This document shows positions 22,076 through 31,770 of a stretch of 64,000 nucleotides of DNA, piece after piece (position 1 is the first letter of the stretch; the number at the start of each line of letters is the position of its first letter). The position numbers and the translations under genes are program-made. The notes beneath the pieces are model-generated. The model saw only the letters and a program-made list of their open reading frames with translations, was not told the origin of the DNA and did not search any database. This stretch comes from Propionibacteriaceae bacterium (lineage in GTDB: Bacteria > Actinomycetota > Actinomycetes > Propionibacteriales > Propionibacteriaceae). The DNA lies in assembly GCA_009782915.1 (NCBI GenBank), contig WRIC01000009.1:26154-90153 (forward strand), read 5' to 3'.

Positions 22076-22315
22076 CCTGCGTCATTCTGCGCAAAGTCAT
22101 GGTCCCTTGGATAGTGATTGCTGCTGGGGATGTTCACAATGTCTGTGAGCATGGGATGGTGGTTGGTCGGGCAAAAAGGAGGTACGTGATCCCGTGGGCG
22201 ACCATCGACCCTGGTCGCGTTTTCGTGGTCAAGAATATGGGCCACCCGAGCATCAATGTCGGTGTCCCCCACGTACGAAACCTGTGATAATGCGCCCACA
22301 CCGTAAGATGGTGAC
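22076..22315. other. Intergenic stretch with a degenerate family A fragment
   Basis: With the preceding hairpin, this makes a 313-bp gene-free stretch. GTCATTCTGCGCAAAGTC near 22081 matches the left end of family A, but the closing arm is lost. TGTGATAAT near 22282 resembles an extended -10 for the downstream gene. I see no ORF or RNA I can support in the remainder. Confidence 0.5.
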
Positions 22316-22936
22316 ATGCCTGCTGTCGAGCCTCAACTTTTGGAAACCAGAAAGATTCACTACGTACGTTTGGTGGTGAACTGGATTAATTTGTCTACTC
22401 CTTTTGGTTTGCTGATTTCGGTGATTGGGCGAGCGAAACTGTCGAAGGGGCCCCAGGGGTTGATTCTGGCTGATGGTTACAAGTTTTCTTTTCCGATTGC
22501 GAGTGCTTTCACGGTGGGTAATGTCATCATCACCGCATCGAATTTCACAAGGTTCACTGCCCGACTTCCGCAGGGTTTGGTTCATGAGGCCCGTCACTCA
22601 ACCCAGTGGGCTTTCTTTGGGCCACTATTTCTTCCGCTCTATACTCTGTCGATGGGTATCAGCTGGCTGTGGTCGAGAGACCGGGCAGCGTTGAACCTTT
22701 TCGAGATGCATGCAGGACTCGACGATGGGGGTTACAAGAGGTTTGTGAGAAAACCACGCAACAGCAAACGAGCTCAAGAACGTGCAAGTCTCACAGATGC
22801 CACCACGCAGCTCGCCCACAGTGGTCAGGTCGCTTCAACGCTACGTACTGAAGTTGAGACCATGACTCAGGAGCCTACTAACCCGGAATCCACTAACCCA
22901 CCGAGCACACCAGTGACAGATCATCGGTGTGATTAA
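22316..22936 (+). CDS. Conserved hypothetical, probably membrane-associated
   Basis: I do not recognise the family with certainty. The 206-residue product begins at ATG 22316, with an extended -10-like TGTGATAAT just upstream. Residues 20-50 include a weakly hydrophobic stretch. HEARHSTQWAFFGPLFLPLY near residue 90 combines a His-rich motif with a hydrophobic segment, reminiscent of an amphipathic or membrane-inserted peptidase-like helix, though no full HExxH zinc motif is present. The last 40 residues are Thr/Pro-rich and disordered. The 3' end overlaps the convergent LCP gene by 44 bp. Confidence 0.65.
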   Translation: MPAVEPQLLETRKIHYVRLVVNWINLSTPFGLLISVIGRAKLSKGPQGLILADGYKFSFPIASAFTVGNVIITASNFTRFTARLPQGLVHEARHSTQWAFFGPLFLPLYTLSMGISWLWSRDRAALNLFEMHAGLDDGGYKRFVRKPRNSKRAQERASLTDATTQLAHSGQVASTLRTEVETMTQEPTNPESTNPPSTPVTDHRCD

Positions 22937-24365
22937 CCAGGTCGGGGGTGGGGTCTGTGGTTGGTTCAGGATCATCCGGTTCGTTGGATGGTCCAGCAGA
23001 AGAGTCAGTGGATGCCGCCGAGGGGTCAGCGGTAGCTGCCATAGCAGCTTGAGCATCGAGTTCTTCTGACTGGTCGATGGTTGTTTTCACGACCAATTGA
23101 ATATAGGAATAGTCGGGATTACCGGTGTTGATCAGTGGTGGTGTGAACGAGACAGCGATCATGGGCAGGGACTTGGCTTGAACAGCTAAATCCACCATTT
23201 CGGACACATTCCATGGCGGGATGGAGGTGGTCGCCATTTCTTGGGAGGCAGCTGCCATGGAGGTGAATTTCACGGCAACAGTGGAGGGGTCCATTTGGCT
23301 GAGCACTGCTGCCATCACACATTTTTGGCGCTCCATTCGTGAATAGTCGGAGGTGGTGGACCGCGAGCGGGTGAACCACAACACCTGATGTCCGTCGAGG
23401 TGCTGGCTGGGCCCGGCTTCCAACCATTCGGTTTCTTGTTTGTTGATGGGTACGCGCTCGTGAATAGTGATCGTCAAACCACCCATGGCGTTGATGAGGT
23501 CTTTAAACCCTTGCATGTTGATCATGACATAGTAGTTGATGGGTAGCCCTGTGATTCCACTGACCGCCTCCATGGTGGCTTGGATTCCTGGGTTGTCGAC
23601 ACCAGGATACAGATCAGCATGTTCCTCACCGAGCAGATAAACAGCGTTCAACATGCAGTCGTCGGATCCACATTTCCAGCCGTCAGGATAGAGGTTCCGC
23701 AGTGGTGAGCCTTCAGCAAAGGGTACGCTTTGGAGGTTGCGGGGCAGGCTAAACAACACAGTACGCCCAGTGTTACCTTGGACGCTGGCGAGCATGATCG
23801 TGTCGGGTCTCACTCCCGTACGCCCAGGTCCGGAATCGGAACCCAACAACAGGATGTTGTAGCGTCCTTTGTCTTTGGTGGAGTTTCCACCGCCTGAGAA
23901 TATTCCCGACAGTGCACCGCCTGCACTCCAGGTTGCAGCCCCAGCCCAGGCCGTACCGGAGGCGAGAACTGCTGCCATCACAAGGGCAACCACCGAGAAC
24001 ACGGCACCTTTCTTGGCTCCCATGTTTTTGGGGCGCGAAATCCACCACGTGTTGATCGCGAGTCCCAGCCAGAAGATTCCCAGAGCGAGAACAGTCACAG
24101 AAACGATCTTCAACACCAGGCCATTGGCCCAAAATCCCACCATGGCTTTGGTGAGCGCCAGGGAGAGGATCAACAACACCAGTGCCACCACGAGCACGAA
24201 CATCCACAGTTTGAGAGCGAAACGCCCCAGGTTTTTGTTGCCATGGATGGCTTGGGCTGATCCGGGGACGAGCAGACCGAGTCCGAGCAGGGTGTATCCG
24301 CGCCTGGTGGCGACAACCTCACTGCGATGGGAGATCTCCAGATATTCCTCCACCTGGTCAGACAT
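22893..24365 (-). CDS. LytR-CpsA-Psr (LCP) family glycopolymer ligase
   Basis: LCP enzymes transfer polyprenyl-linked glycopolymers to peptidoglycan outside the membrane. The start is ATG 24365 (MSDQVEEYLEI), giving about 490 residues. Several N-terminal hydrophobic segments come first (LGLGLLVPGSAQAI, LWMFVLVVALVLLILSLAL, KIVSVTVLALGIFWLGLAI, SVVALVMAAVLASG), more than the usual single anchor. The catalytic LCP domain follows: ILLLGSDSG, GVRPDTIMLASV, SLPRNLQSVPF, LWFTRSRSTTSDYSRMERQ. A Pro/Asp/Ser tail ends the protein. It is monocistronic here and unlinked to the other LCP gene at 42.3 kb. Confidence 0.92.
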   Translation of the reverse strand: MSDQVEEYLEISHRSEVVATRRGYTLLGLGLLVPGSAQAIHGNKNLGRFALKLWMFVLVVALVLLILSLALTKAMVGFWANGLVLKIVSVTVLALGIFWLGLAINTWWISRPKNMGAKKGAVFSVVALVMAAVLASGTAWAGAATWSAGGALSGIFSGGGNSTKDKGRYNILLLGSDSGPGRTGVRPDTIMLASVQGNTGRTVLFSLPRNLQSVPFAEGSPLRNLYPDGWKCGSDDCMLNAVYLLGEEHADLYPGVDNPGIQATMEAVSGITGLPINYYVMINMQGFKDLINAMGGLTITIHERVPINKQETEWLEAGPSQHLDGHQVLWFTRSRSTTSDYSRMERQKCVMAAVLSQMDPSTVAVKFTSMAAASQEMATTSIPPWNVSEMVDLAVQAKSLPMIAVSFTPPLINTGNPDYSYIQLVVKTTIDQSEELDAQAAMAATADPSAASTDSSAGPSNEPDDPEPTTDPTPDLVNHTDDLSLVCSVG

Positions 24366-24441
24366 GATGCTCCATTCTGTTGACGTACCCCAGTATGGAG
24401 GAACCACCGCGCCCGCCCAAGCAGGCACGCCGGAAGGGAAG

Positions 24442-25785
24442 TTAACCGCCGTAAGGTGCTGGAATGATTCTTTGGTCTGCGTCCAGATAGTACGTGGGGA
24501 TCACCGGTTCGCCTCGACTCATCTTGTAGCCGTCACGCGGGAGTTCACCGCGGGCCATCTCATGGCGGGCGCGGGCATCAGCGATGGGTTCTCGTCCCAC
24601 GATTTCTCCGTTGATGATGAGTTCACGAAGAAGAGGGCGGTCGTTGTCGTCGATGACAGCTGGTTTGCTGATTCCCACGAGTTCTGCTTCAGCGATTCCT
24701 TTCGGGTCAAGTCTGCGCGAGGCATGTTTTCGCCCACCCACGGTAGCTTTCTGCATGGATTTCTTGGCTACCGGTGTCCAGGGGGAATCTGGTGCATCGG
24801 TGGCGGCTCGGGCCACGAGTTTGTAAACCATGGAGCAGGTGGGTGCCCCTGATCCTGTGACAAGCGAGGTGCCCACGCCGTACCCGTTGACAGGGGCACC
24901 GCTGAGGGCAGCGAGCTGCCATTCATCCAGATCGGAGGTCACGATGATCTTGGTGTCAGTGGCACCCAGATCATCGAGTAGGGCGCGTACCTCTTTGGCG
25001 GTGACGGTCAGATCACCGGAGTCGATGCGGACCGCACCCAGGCGACCACCAGTGAGTTTCACCCCGGTGCGTACGGCCTGTTCGATGTCGTAGGTGTCGA
25101 CCAACAGGGTCGTGTTTTCGCCGAGGGTTTCGATCTGGGCTGCGAAGGCTTCCTCCTCGGTGTCGTGGAGCAGGGTGAACGAGTGGGCTGCGGTTCCGGT
25201 GGTGGGGATGCCGTAGGTGCGCCCGGCTTCCATATTGGAGGTGGAGGCGAAACCGGCGATGTAGGCGGCTCGGGCTGCGGCCACAGCGGAGTATTCGTTG
25301 GCGCGTCTGGTACCCATTTCGATGCAGGGGCGATCCTCAGCCATCAGTGTCATGCGGGAGGCCGCTGAGGCGATGGCAGAGTCATAGTTGTAGATCGACA
25401 GGAGCATGGTTTCCAGCAGTACGGCTTCAGCGAAGGTTCCTTCCACAATGAGCAGTGGTGAGCCGGGGAAATAGAGATCCCCCTCGCCGTACCCCCACAT
25501 GGAGCCAGTGAACTTGTAGGTGGACAGATAGTCAGCGGTGGGTGCGTCGATGATTCCCGCCGATGCCATGAAGTCGAGTTCCTCGGTGCCGAAGTGGAAG
25601 TTGGCAACCGCTTCCAGAGCACGCCCCACCCCAGCAACCACCCCATAGCGTCTCCCCGAAGGCAACCGCCGAGCAAACAGCTCAAAGATGGACCGACGAT
25701 GTGCATTCCCGGAGGTCATGGCCGCCCGGACCATGGTCACCTCATACTGATCAGTCAACAGCGCAGTAGTTTCACGACATACCAT
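24442..25785 (-). CDS. pncB: Nicotinate phosphoribosyltransferase
   Basis: Converts nicotinate and PRPP to nicotinate mononucleotide in NAD salvage. The start is ATG 25785 (MVCRETTALLTDQYEVTM); the track's 113 extra N-terminal residues run through a family A repeat and are not coding. The 447-residue product carries the YEVTM substrate-site start, FELFARRLPSGRRYGVVAG, the histidine-phosphorylation region GTAAHSFTLLH, RIDSGDLTVTAKEVR, and VTSDLDEW. Length fits actinobacterial PncB. It is divergent from purE across 129 bp. Confidence 0.96.
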   Translation of the reverse strand: MVCRETTALLTDQYEVTMVRAAMTSGNAHRRSIFELFARRLPSGRRYGVVAGVGRALEAVANFHFGTEELDFMASAGIIDAPTADYLSTYKFTGSMWGYGEGDLYFPGSPLLIVEGTFAEAVLLETMLLSIYNYDSAIASAASRMTLMAEDRPCIEMGTRRANEYSAVAAARAAYIAGFASTSNMEAGRTYGIPTTGTAAHSFTLLHDTEEEAFAAQIETLGENTTLLVDTYDIEQAVRTGVKLTGGRLGAVRIDSGDLTVTAKEVRALLDDLGATDTKIIVTSDLDEWQLAALSGAPVNGYGVGTSLVTGSGAPTCSMVYKLVARAATDAPDSPWTPVAKKSMQKATVGGRKHASRRLDPKGIAEAELVGISKPAVIDDNDRPLLRELIINGEIVGREPIADARARHEMARGELPRDGYKMSRGEPVIPTYYLDADQRIIPAPYGG

Positions 25786-25805
25786 CCCCCCAGCATAGTG
25801 TGTCG

Positions 25806-25855
25806 CCCCCCCGTCTTTCTGCGCGTAGTCGCAGAATCCAGAATCCACAGTCCCC
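25806..25855. repeat. Family A half-element
   Basis: CCCCCCGTCT is followed by a hairpin TTCTGCG-CGTAGT-CGCAGAA and then TCCAGAATCCACAGT, where the element breaks off. This matches the reverse complement of the right half of family A. It sits between the divergent pncB and purE, upstream of both starts, so it may lie in transcribed leaders or between promoters. Confidence 0.8.
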
Positions 25856-25914
25856 ACCCATGTTTCTTCAGATAGAATCACCAGTACCCACACATCTATA
25901 GTGAAAGGTGAACC

Positions 25915-26415
25915 ATGTCCCCCCTGGTGAGCATTCTGATGGGATCGGATTCCGATTGGCCGATCATGGTGGAGGCCGCCAAGGCCCTCCAGGAGTTCAA
26001 CATTGAGTTTGAGGCGAACGCTATATCTGCCCACAGGATGCCAGAGGAGACGATCAACTATGGTCGCACTGCCCACGAGCGCGGGATCAGGGTCATCATT
26101 GCTGGTGCCGGTGGTGCAGCCCATTTGCCTGGGGTTCTCGCAGCGGTGACTCCCCTGCCAGTCATTGGGGTGCCGATCCCGCTGAAGCAGTTGGATGGCT
26201 TGGATTCTTTGCTGTCGATCGTGCAGATGCCTGCGGGCGTACCAGTGGCTACCGTGGGTGTGGGCGCTGGACGTAACGCTGGCTTGCTCGCTGCGCGCAT
26301 CCTCGCTGCTAGTGATGACACCCGCCTGGCCCAGGTCCAGGATTTCCAGGCGAGTTTGCGTGAGGCAGCCCAGGCTAAGGGTGACAAGGTACGCGCGTAC
26401 GCGAAGGAACTCTAG
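25915..26415 (+). CDS. purE: 5-(carboxyamino)imidazole ribonucleotide mutase
   Basis: Class I PurE rearranges N5-CAIR to CAIR in purine synthesis. The 166-residue protein shows [35 protein letters not shown] and [28 protein letters not shown], the octameric enzyme's signatures, including the Ser, Asp and His that line the active site. GAAAGGTGAACC precedes ATG 25915. The partner purK is not adjacent. Its TAG stop lies in a CTAG shared palindromically with the convergent RNase E/G stop. Confidence 0.97.
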   Translation: MSPLVSILMGSDSDWPIMVEAAKALQEFNIEFEANAISAHRMPEETINYGRTAHERGIRVIIAGAGGAAHLPGVLAAVTPLPVIGVPIPLKQLDGLDSLLSIVQMPAGVPVATVGVGAGRNAGLLAARILAASDDTRLAQVQDFQASLREAAQAKGDKVRAYAKEL

Positions 26416-28718
26416 TTGGTCCTGCGCCGTGAGCGCCTTCCCGTTGTTCTTTCTCCCCCATCGGAGGGTGCTTGACTGGCGACTGGTTCGTCGTATCTGA
26501 TTCGCCCTTGACCTTCACAGGGTTCACAGGTGGTGGTGAAGGCTTCCGCGAGACCTGTCCCGACTTTCTTTCGAGTCATTTGTACTAAACCAAGTGAGGT
26601 CACTTCGGAGACTTGGTGGCGGGTACGATCCCGTCCGAGGCATTCCACGAGTCGGCGTAGCAACAGTTCACGGTTGGTGGGCAGAACCATATCAATGAAG
26701 TCGATGATGATGATTCCACCGATGTCTCGTAAGCGCAGTTGGCGTACGATCTCTTCGGCGGCTTCGAGGTTGTTGGAGGTGACGGTGGCTTCAAGGTTGC
26801 CCCCTGCGCCAGTGAATCGTCCGGTGTTGACATCGATGACGGTCATTGCTTCGGTTCGATCGATGACCAGTGATCCGCCGGAGGGGAGATGGACTTTTCG
26901 GTCCAGGGCTTTGGCAATCTGCTCATCGATGCGATATTTCGCAAAAACATCACCGTCTTGCTCGCGATCCCACCGGCTGATTCTTTCTTGCAGGTGTGGG
27001 GAGACATGCCCAACATAGGCGCTGACTGTTTCAAAGGCGTCTTCCATTCCCCCATTTCCATCGACGATAAGCGTGGAGAAGTCTTCAGTGAACAGGTCTC
27101 GGACGATCCTCATGGTGAGGTCTGGTTCGGTGTAGAGCAATTGGGCGGTTTGTTTGCCTTGGGCTTTCTTTTCGATGACCTCCCATTGGGCTTTGAGACG
27201 GTTGACGTCGCGTACTAGTTCTTCTTCGGAGGTTCCTTCAGCGGCGGTACGGATAACCACGGTGGCGGATTCTTCAACAAGGTTGTCGAGGATGGATTTC
27301 AAGCGGTTGCGCTCATTTTCTCCGAGTTTGCGGGAGATGCCGGCAATGTGGCCATGGGGGGCATAGACCACATATCGTCCTGGGATGGACACATGCGAGG
27401 TCAGGCGTGCCCCTTTGGCGCCCACGGGGTCTTTGGAGACTTGGACAACAGCGAGTTGCCCGGCGGTGAATACTTCCTCAATTTTGCGGTTTTGACCGGC
27501 TTCACCGAAGGAATCCCAGTCGACTTCACCGGCGTAGAGTACGGCGTTGCGCCCTCGTCCGATGTCGATGAATGCTGCTTCCATTCCGGGCAGTACGTTT
27601 TGGACTTTCCCGAGATAGATGTTCCCGATGAGCGAGGCTGCTGATGCGCGATCCACATAGTGTTCAACCAGGATTCCGTCTTCGATCACAGCGATCTGGG
27701 AATACTCTTCTTTCTGCCGGATGAGCATGGTGCGTTCCACTGATTCGCGTCGTGCAAGGAATTCGGCCTCGGACAAAATGGGCGCACGTCTACGTGAGGC
27801 TGCTCTTCCTTCGCGGCGGCGTTGCCTTTTGGCTTCGATTCGAGTGGAGCCTTCGATGCCTTCCACCTTGGCTTGGGTGTTCTTCTTGGTCCGCGGTTCA
27901 CGTACTTTGACGACAACTTCAGCGTCAGTGTCATCAGTATCATCGATGTCTTCTCCGCGTCGACGTCGGCGACGTCGGCGACGGTTGGATGAGTCTTCAT
28001 TGTTGTCGCCGTTGTTGTGGTTGCCGTTGGTGTCAGCAGCGTTGGGGGTTTCTTCTTCTGGTTGGTTGTCGTCGCTGCCCTCAGGGCCAGTGGTGTGACG
28101 TTTGCGTCCTCCCCTGCGGCGTCGGCGACGGTTGGAGCCTGCTTGTTCCTCATCAGTATCGTTCCCTGATGGGCTGTCGGCCGCGATGGCTTGGGCTAGT
28201 TCGTCGAGGGCTTTGGTTTTCTCGGCGTCTTGGCTTGCTGTGTTGTCTTGTTTGGTTTTCCTGCTGCGCGTGCCAGCTGAACGAGTACGTTGGGTGCGGC
28301 TGAGTTCACCGAGAGCTTCGCCAATGGCTTCCTGGGTTTCAGGTGTGGTGTCTGGCACGTCGGATGTGGTGGACTGGTCTGCTGGCTTTTTTCGCGTGGT
28401 TTTGCGCGCGGTTGTCTTGGGGGCTTCAGTGTCCTGGTTTTCTGGGTCTTTGGTTTCCCCGTTTGTCTTGCGCTTAGTGGTTTTCTTGGTTTTCCCTTTG
28501 GCGGCAAATCCGCGATGCCCGGAGGATTCTTCACTAGCGTCAGCTGAGGGCTGCGACTGATCATCAGTGGTGTTGAGTGATTTGGGGGGTTTGCGGGTTT
28601 TCTTGGGCCGGTATTCGGGTTGAGCTTCAACCGTGGGGGCCTCTGCAGGACCTGGGTCTGTTGTTGGGGGTGGTGTTGTGGATTCTGCGGTGGAATCCAT
28701 GGATGTATCGTCGAGCAT
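26412..28718 (-). CDS. rne: Ribonuclease E/G
   Basis: Endoribonuclease that starts mRNA decay and processes stable RNA. The start is ATG 28718 (MLDDTSMDS) with AAAGAGAG upstream, giving 768 residues. The N-terminal ~330 residues are disordered, charged and Arg-rich ([14 protein letters not shown]), as in actinobacterial RNase E, where flanking regions bind partners. The S1 domain is [30 protein letters not shown] (partly shown), the catalytic Asp sites are [13 protein letters not shown] and IIIDFIDM, and the Zn-link is [10 protein letters not shown]. The usual downstream rplU-rpmA are absent; purE is convergent. Confidence 0.95.
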   Translation of the reverse strand: MLDDTSMDSTAESTTPPPTTDPGPAEAPTVEAQPEYRPKKTRKPPKSLNTTDDQSQPSADASEESSGHRGFAAKGKTKKTTKRKTNGETKDPENQDTEAPKTTARKTTRKKPADQSTTSDVPDTTPETQEAIGEALGELSRTQRTRSAGTRSRKTKQDNTASQDAEKTKALDELAQAIAADSPSGNDTDEEQAGSNRRRRRRGGRKRHTTGPEGSDDNQPEEETPNAADTNGNHNNGDNNEDSSNRRRRRRRRRGEDIDDTDDTDAEVVVKVREPRTKKNTQAKVEGIEGSTRIEAKRQRRREGRAASRRRAPILSEAEFLARRESVERTMLIRQKEEYSQIAVIEDGILVEHYVDRASAASLIGNIYLGKVQNVLPGMEAAFIDIGRGRNAVLYAGEVDWDSFGEAGQNRKIEEVFTAGQLAVVQVSKDPVGAKGARLTSHVSIPGRYVVYAPHGHIAGISRKLGENERNRLKSILDNLVEESATVVIRTAAEGTSEEELVRDVNRLKAQWEVIEKKAQGKQTAQLLYTEPDLTMRIVRDLFTEDFSTLIVDGNGGMEDAFETVSAYVGHVSPHLQERISRWDREQDGDVFAKYRIDEQIAKALDRKVHLPSGGSLVIDRTEAMTVIDVNTGRFTGAGGNLEATVTSNNLEAAEEIVRQLRLRDIGGIIIIDFIDMVLPTNRELLLRRLVECLGRDRTRHQVSEVTSLGLVQMTRKKVGTGLAEAFTTTCEPCEGQGRIRYDEPVASQAPSDGGERTTGRRSRRRTN

Positions 28719-28830
28719 AAGCGCTCTCTTTCTCACCGGGGTTTTACCCGGTGCCACAGGCGGGTTTTCCCCGCCAAAAGCTTGAAATCTGGTGGGAACC
28801 CCGCCGCGGTCCCATACGCCGGGTCGCGTC
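28719..28830 (-). promoter_or_regulatory. Structured 5' leader of rne (two or three hairpins)
   Basis: Reading the minus strand, the sequence just before rne contains GGCGGGGAAAACCCGCC and, nearer the start, CACCGGGTAAAACCCCGGTG, both clean stem-loops with A-rich loops. A weaker GC dyad lies further up (GGCGGGGTTCCC). The layout recalls the enterobacterial rne leader, whose hairpins let RNase E cut its own mRNA. That this leader does the same is inference. The rest of the gap to 28966 shows no ORF. Confidence 0.5.
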
Positions 28831-28966
28831 TTGAGTTCGCACTCACGGACCGCAGGTTGCGATCCAATCTGTGTTTATTATTTCACAGGTCTTATTTCGT
28901 TGCACATTAAGCAGTACGGTGAGTCGCTTCTTAGGACCTACCACTTCGTCGCATGAATATCTGATG

Positions 28967-30358
28967 TCAGATTTTCTTGTTATAGGGTTTCCTGGTATTC
29001 CAAAGAAATTTCTGTGACAACTGGTCTAGTCGATTAAAGATGCGATATTGCACCACATAGGGCCACATACGTTTTTTAAAATAGTGCCAATCATCGCGTC
29101 GAACAGCTTCCTGATAGTGGATATGGCTCCACCTAGCCATATCACTACGGGTGTCTTGAATCTTCTTCCTAAAAAAGGAAATCATCTTGCTTGACGGCTC
29201 AACTCGCTTCAGTGGAACCCAATTTCCTCTCTTGTTTTGCCTTTCCAACCTATAAGCTAATTCTTCTCGGTGTCGGACAAGCCCACCTTGAGAACGAAGT
29301 AAAGTTTCCTCGTCAAGTGCAGAAAGCTGGACATTGCCACAATCCATCTCCTGATTAATGAGTTCTAGCAACTCTGAATTGCGAACAATGATGACGTTAT
29401 CACCTCGTTGATCGTCAACATATTCTGGTAGCCACGCATCGCCCAGAACTATGTCTGCATTTTCATTGAACACATTGTCCGTGAAGTCTGAGAACTTTGT
29501 CTTGAAGAAACCATAAGCCCAGGACGCCGCATAGAGTTCGGTTTGAGTTCTGCAGAACGAGACCTTCTGACCATCGACATTACCTGTAAATCTTGTCAGA
29601 TATTGGTTGGACTTCCCAGCGTCGTTTTTGACGCGAAATTCTATATCATGTAAAGCGCCTGGCCTAATTCCATGTTGCCAAGCTAGGCACTCCGCATATT
29701 TCATGCTTTTCTGATGACCACAAATCAACCCGATTGTGTATACGATTCTCTCCTTGAACAGAGCATCGATTTCCTGTAATAAGCGGATCTCCGTAATGAA
29801 TTCTGGAATTCCAACAATGGCGTACCGCCCTGGCATTTCTCTAACTGTCTTGAGCACGTGGGAGAGTTCAACTGGGTAGTAGCGCGACTGGGAACCCAAG
29901 AGGATTTCCGAAACGGAACGGGAAATATCATATTGGAAAAGCACTCCGTCGTTTCCTGTGGCTTTCCTAACATGGACGGCCCCATCGATTCTCCCTGTCT
30001 CCATCAATTTCGCGAGAATCCAGGTTCCAAACCCACCAGAACTCCCATGCTTTCTATACTCCCCCTCAATCACATGACCAGCAAACAGGGCATGATAGAA
30101 GCCGAGAACTCTATGATACCTAATTCCTTCCGCTTTGCCATAGTTATTCTCAGCTAGCTGATATTCGTTAGGCGATGCGTCAGCCATCATGTCTACCAAC
30201 GATTCTTCGCTGCTCTGTTCTTGGGCGTGCAGATACTCATATTGCCCAAATTGGTCAATAGCCATTGCAACATCGTCATCGACGACCGCACGAATACCAC
30301 TACGTACTGAATAGCTATCTCGGGTTTTCCCTGATTCTGAACCGACGTTGTGCTCCAT
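28967..30358 (-). CDS. FrhB/FdhB-like (coenzyme F420 hydrogenase beta C-terminal family) polysaccharide-locus protein
   Basis: Proteins of this family are flavin/Fe-S oxidoreductase-like and recur in exopolysaccharide loci beside pyruvyl transferases; their reaction there is not established. GSSGGFGTWILAKLMETG, VGIPEFITEIRLLQ, GLICGHQKS and NADIVLGDAW match the family's conserved blocks. The N-terminal CxxC-type ferredoxin ligands are absent, and the usual GTPCQ motif reads GIPEF, so Fe-S clusters are unlikely. The start is uncertain: ATG 30358 is chosen, and ATG 30388 or 30403 are alternatives. AT-rich relative to neighbours and divergent from ugd. Confidence 0.75.
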   Translation of the reverse strand: MEHNVGSESGKTRDSYSVRSGIRAVVDDDVAMAIDQFGQYEYLHAQEQSSEESLVDMMADASPNEYQLAENNYGKAEGIRYHRVLGFYHALFAGHVIEGEYRKHGSSGGFGTWILAKLMETGRIDGAVHVRKATGNDGVLFQYDISRSVSEILLGSQSRYYPVELSHVLKTVREMPGRYAIVGIPEFITEIRLLQEIDALFKERIVYTIGLICGHQKSMKYAECLAWQHGIRPGALHDIEFRVKNDAGKSNQYLTRFTGNVDGQKVSFCRTQTELYAASWAYGFFKTKFSDFTDNVFNENADIVLGDAWLPEYVDDQRGDNVIIVRNSELLELINQEMDCGNVQLSALDEETLLRSQGGLVRHREELAYRLERQNKRGNWVPLKRVEPSSKMISFFRKKIQDTRSDMARWSHIHYQEAVRRDDWHYFKKRMWPYVVQYRIFNRLDQLSQKFLWNTRKPYNKKI

Positions 30359-30579
30359 ACCTTCATCGTACCTAAACAGGAAAGGCATGGATTTGTGGAT
30401 CATCAACAATGATATTTCTTCTACACTTGAAGAACTCCCGACATTTCATTTTCGAGAATGCCTTTTCGCAAACTGAGCAGCCTCGTCTAAACGGTAACGA
30501 CATCCATCACTTGATCCATGAGTTAATGATCCATCCACTATGCTGGAATTTCTCAACAGATTCTGGAGGGAAACTACGA

Positions 30580-31746
30580 ATGGATATTGCTGTCTTTGGG
30601 GCCGGGTATGTTGGTTTTGCCAACGCAATTGTCCTTGCCCAACACAATAGAGTCATTGTCGTAGATATCGATCCTGCCAAAGTCGCCTCGATAAATAATG
30701 GTAAGTCACCTGTCCATGAATCAAGAGTTAATGAGTTCCTGGCCGAAACAACATTGCAACTCAGGGCAACCACTGAAATTGCCGAAGCGGTTTCCTGCGC
30801 TTCTGTTGTCATCATTGCCACACCCACTGATTATGATCTTCAGACAGGCTTCTTTAACACATCTACAGTGGAGCAATGCATCAATCAGACTCTTCAAATC
30901 AATCCTCAAGCAATAATTGTCATCCGCTCGACTATTCCTATTGGTTTCACTTCTTCGATGCAGAAAGAGTATGAGTCACAATCAATTTTCTTTGTTCCTG
31001 AGTTTCTTCGGGAAGGTCAGACGCTCCAAGACAGCCTGTATCCCTCTCGCATCGTCATAGGAGGTGCGCCTCATCAGAGCCAGAAGGTGGTTGACCTTTT
31101 TCTCACCTCGTCGCGCAATCAAGACGTACCTGTCCTGCTAACCGGTCCACGAGAAGCCGAGGCAATTAAACTGTTTTCCAACTCCTATCTCGCTCTGCGT
31201 GTTGCCTATTTCAATGAAGTTGACACCTATGCAATTTCTGAAGAACTCAATGCAGGTGAAATTATTACCGGGATAGGGCTGGATCCTCGAATTGGTGCCC
31301 ACTATAACAATCCATCTTTCGGCTATGGTGGTTATTGTCTACCTAAGGACACCAAACAGCTACTTGCCAACTATTCCGGAATCCCGCAGGATCTCATTAG
31401 TGCTGTAGTGGAATCGAATAGCACCAGAAAGTCTTTCATCGCATCTGACATCCTTTCTCGACACCCCCAGACAGTCGGCATTTTTCGTTTGATTATGAAA
31501 GTAGGCTCAGACAATTTCCGCTCATCGTCAATCTTTGGGATCATTGAGAGGTTGCGACCATCTGGTGTCAGTATTATCGTTTTCGAGCCCAATATCGATG
31601 ATGAAACGGTTGCCGGCTGTGAAGTGGTCACAGACATTTCTACATTCAAACAACGAAGCGATCTGATCGTCACCAACCGAAGATCACCAGAGCTCGATGA
31701 TGTGCAAGACAAGGTATATACCCGTGACCTTTTTGACAGAGACTAA
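30580..31746 (+). CDS. ugd: UDP-glucose/GDP-mannose dehydrogenase family, likely UDP-glucose 6-dehydrogenase
   Basis: Oxidises a nucleotide sugar to its uronic acid for polysaccharide synthesis. ATG 30580 follows GGAGGG by 9 nt and opens directly on the Rossmann motif MDIAVFGAGYVGFANA; the track's 57 extra residues are rejected. The 388-residue product has VFFVPEFLREG-like substrate-site residues (FFVPEFLREGQ), the hinge LFSNSYLALRVAYFNEVD, and the catalytic Cys in FGYGGYCLPKDTKQL. It is the only rightward gene of the locus and ends 24 bp from the convergent flippase. The short length matches the UDP-glucose class. Confidence 0.9.
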   Translation: MDIAVFGAGYVGFANAIVLAQHNRVIVVDIDPAKVASINNGKSPVHESRVNEFLAETTLQLRATTEIAEAVSCASVVIIATPTDYDLQTGFFNTSTVEQCINQTLQINPQAIIVIRSTIPIGFTSSMQKEYESQSIFFVPEFLREGQTLQDSLYPSRIVIGGAPHQSQKVVDLFLTSSRNQDVPVLLTGPREAEAIKLFSNSYLALRVAYFNEVDTYAISEELNAGEIITGIGLDPRIGAHYNNPSFGYGGYCLPKDTKQLLANYSGIPQDLISAVVESNSTRKSFIASDILSRHPQTVGIFRLIMKVGSDNFRSSSIFGIIERLRPSGVSIIVFEPNIDDETVAGCEVVTDISTFKQRSDLIVTNRRSPELDDVQDKVYTRDLFDRD

Positions 31747-31770
31747 ATAGGTGACTGGGATACCTGACCG

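Noticed and set aside
21934-22287. 117-residue ORF starting inside tRNA-Leu
   Set aside because: It overlaps the tRNA and the hairpin; it has no ribosome site and no recognisable motif.
25786-26124. Longer N-terminus for pncB
   Set aside because: The extra 113 residues cross a family A repeat and the purE promoter region and overlap purE; the conserved N-terminus begins at 25785.
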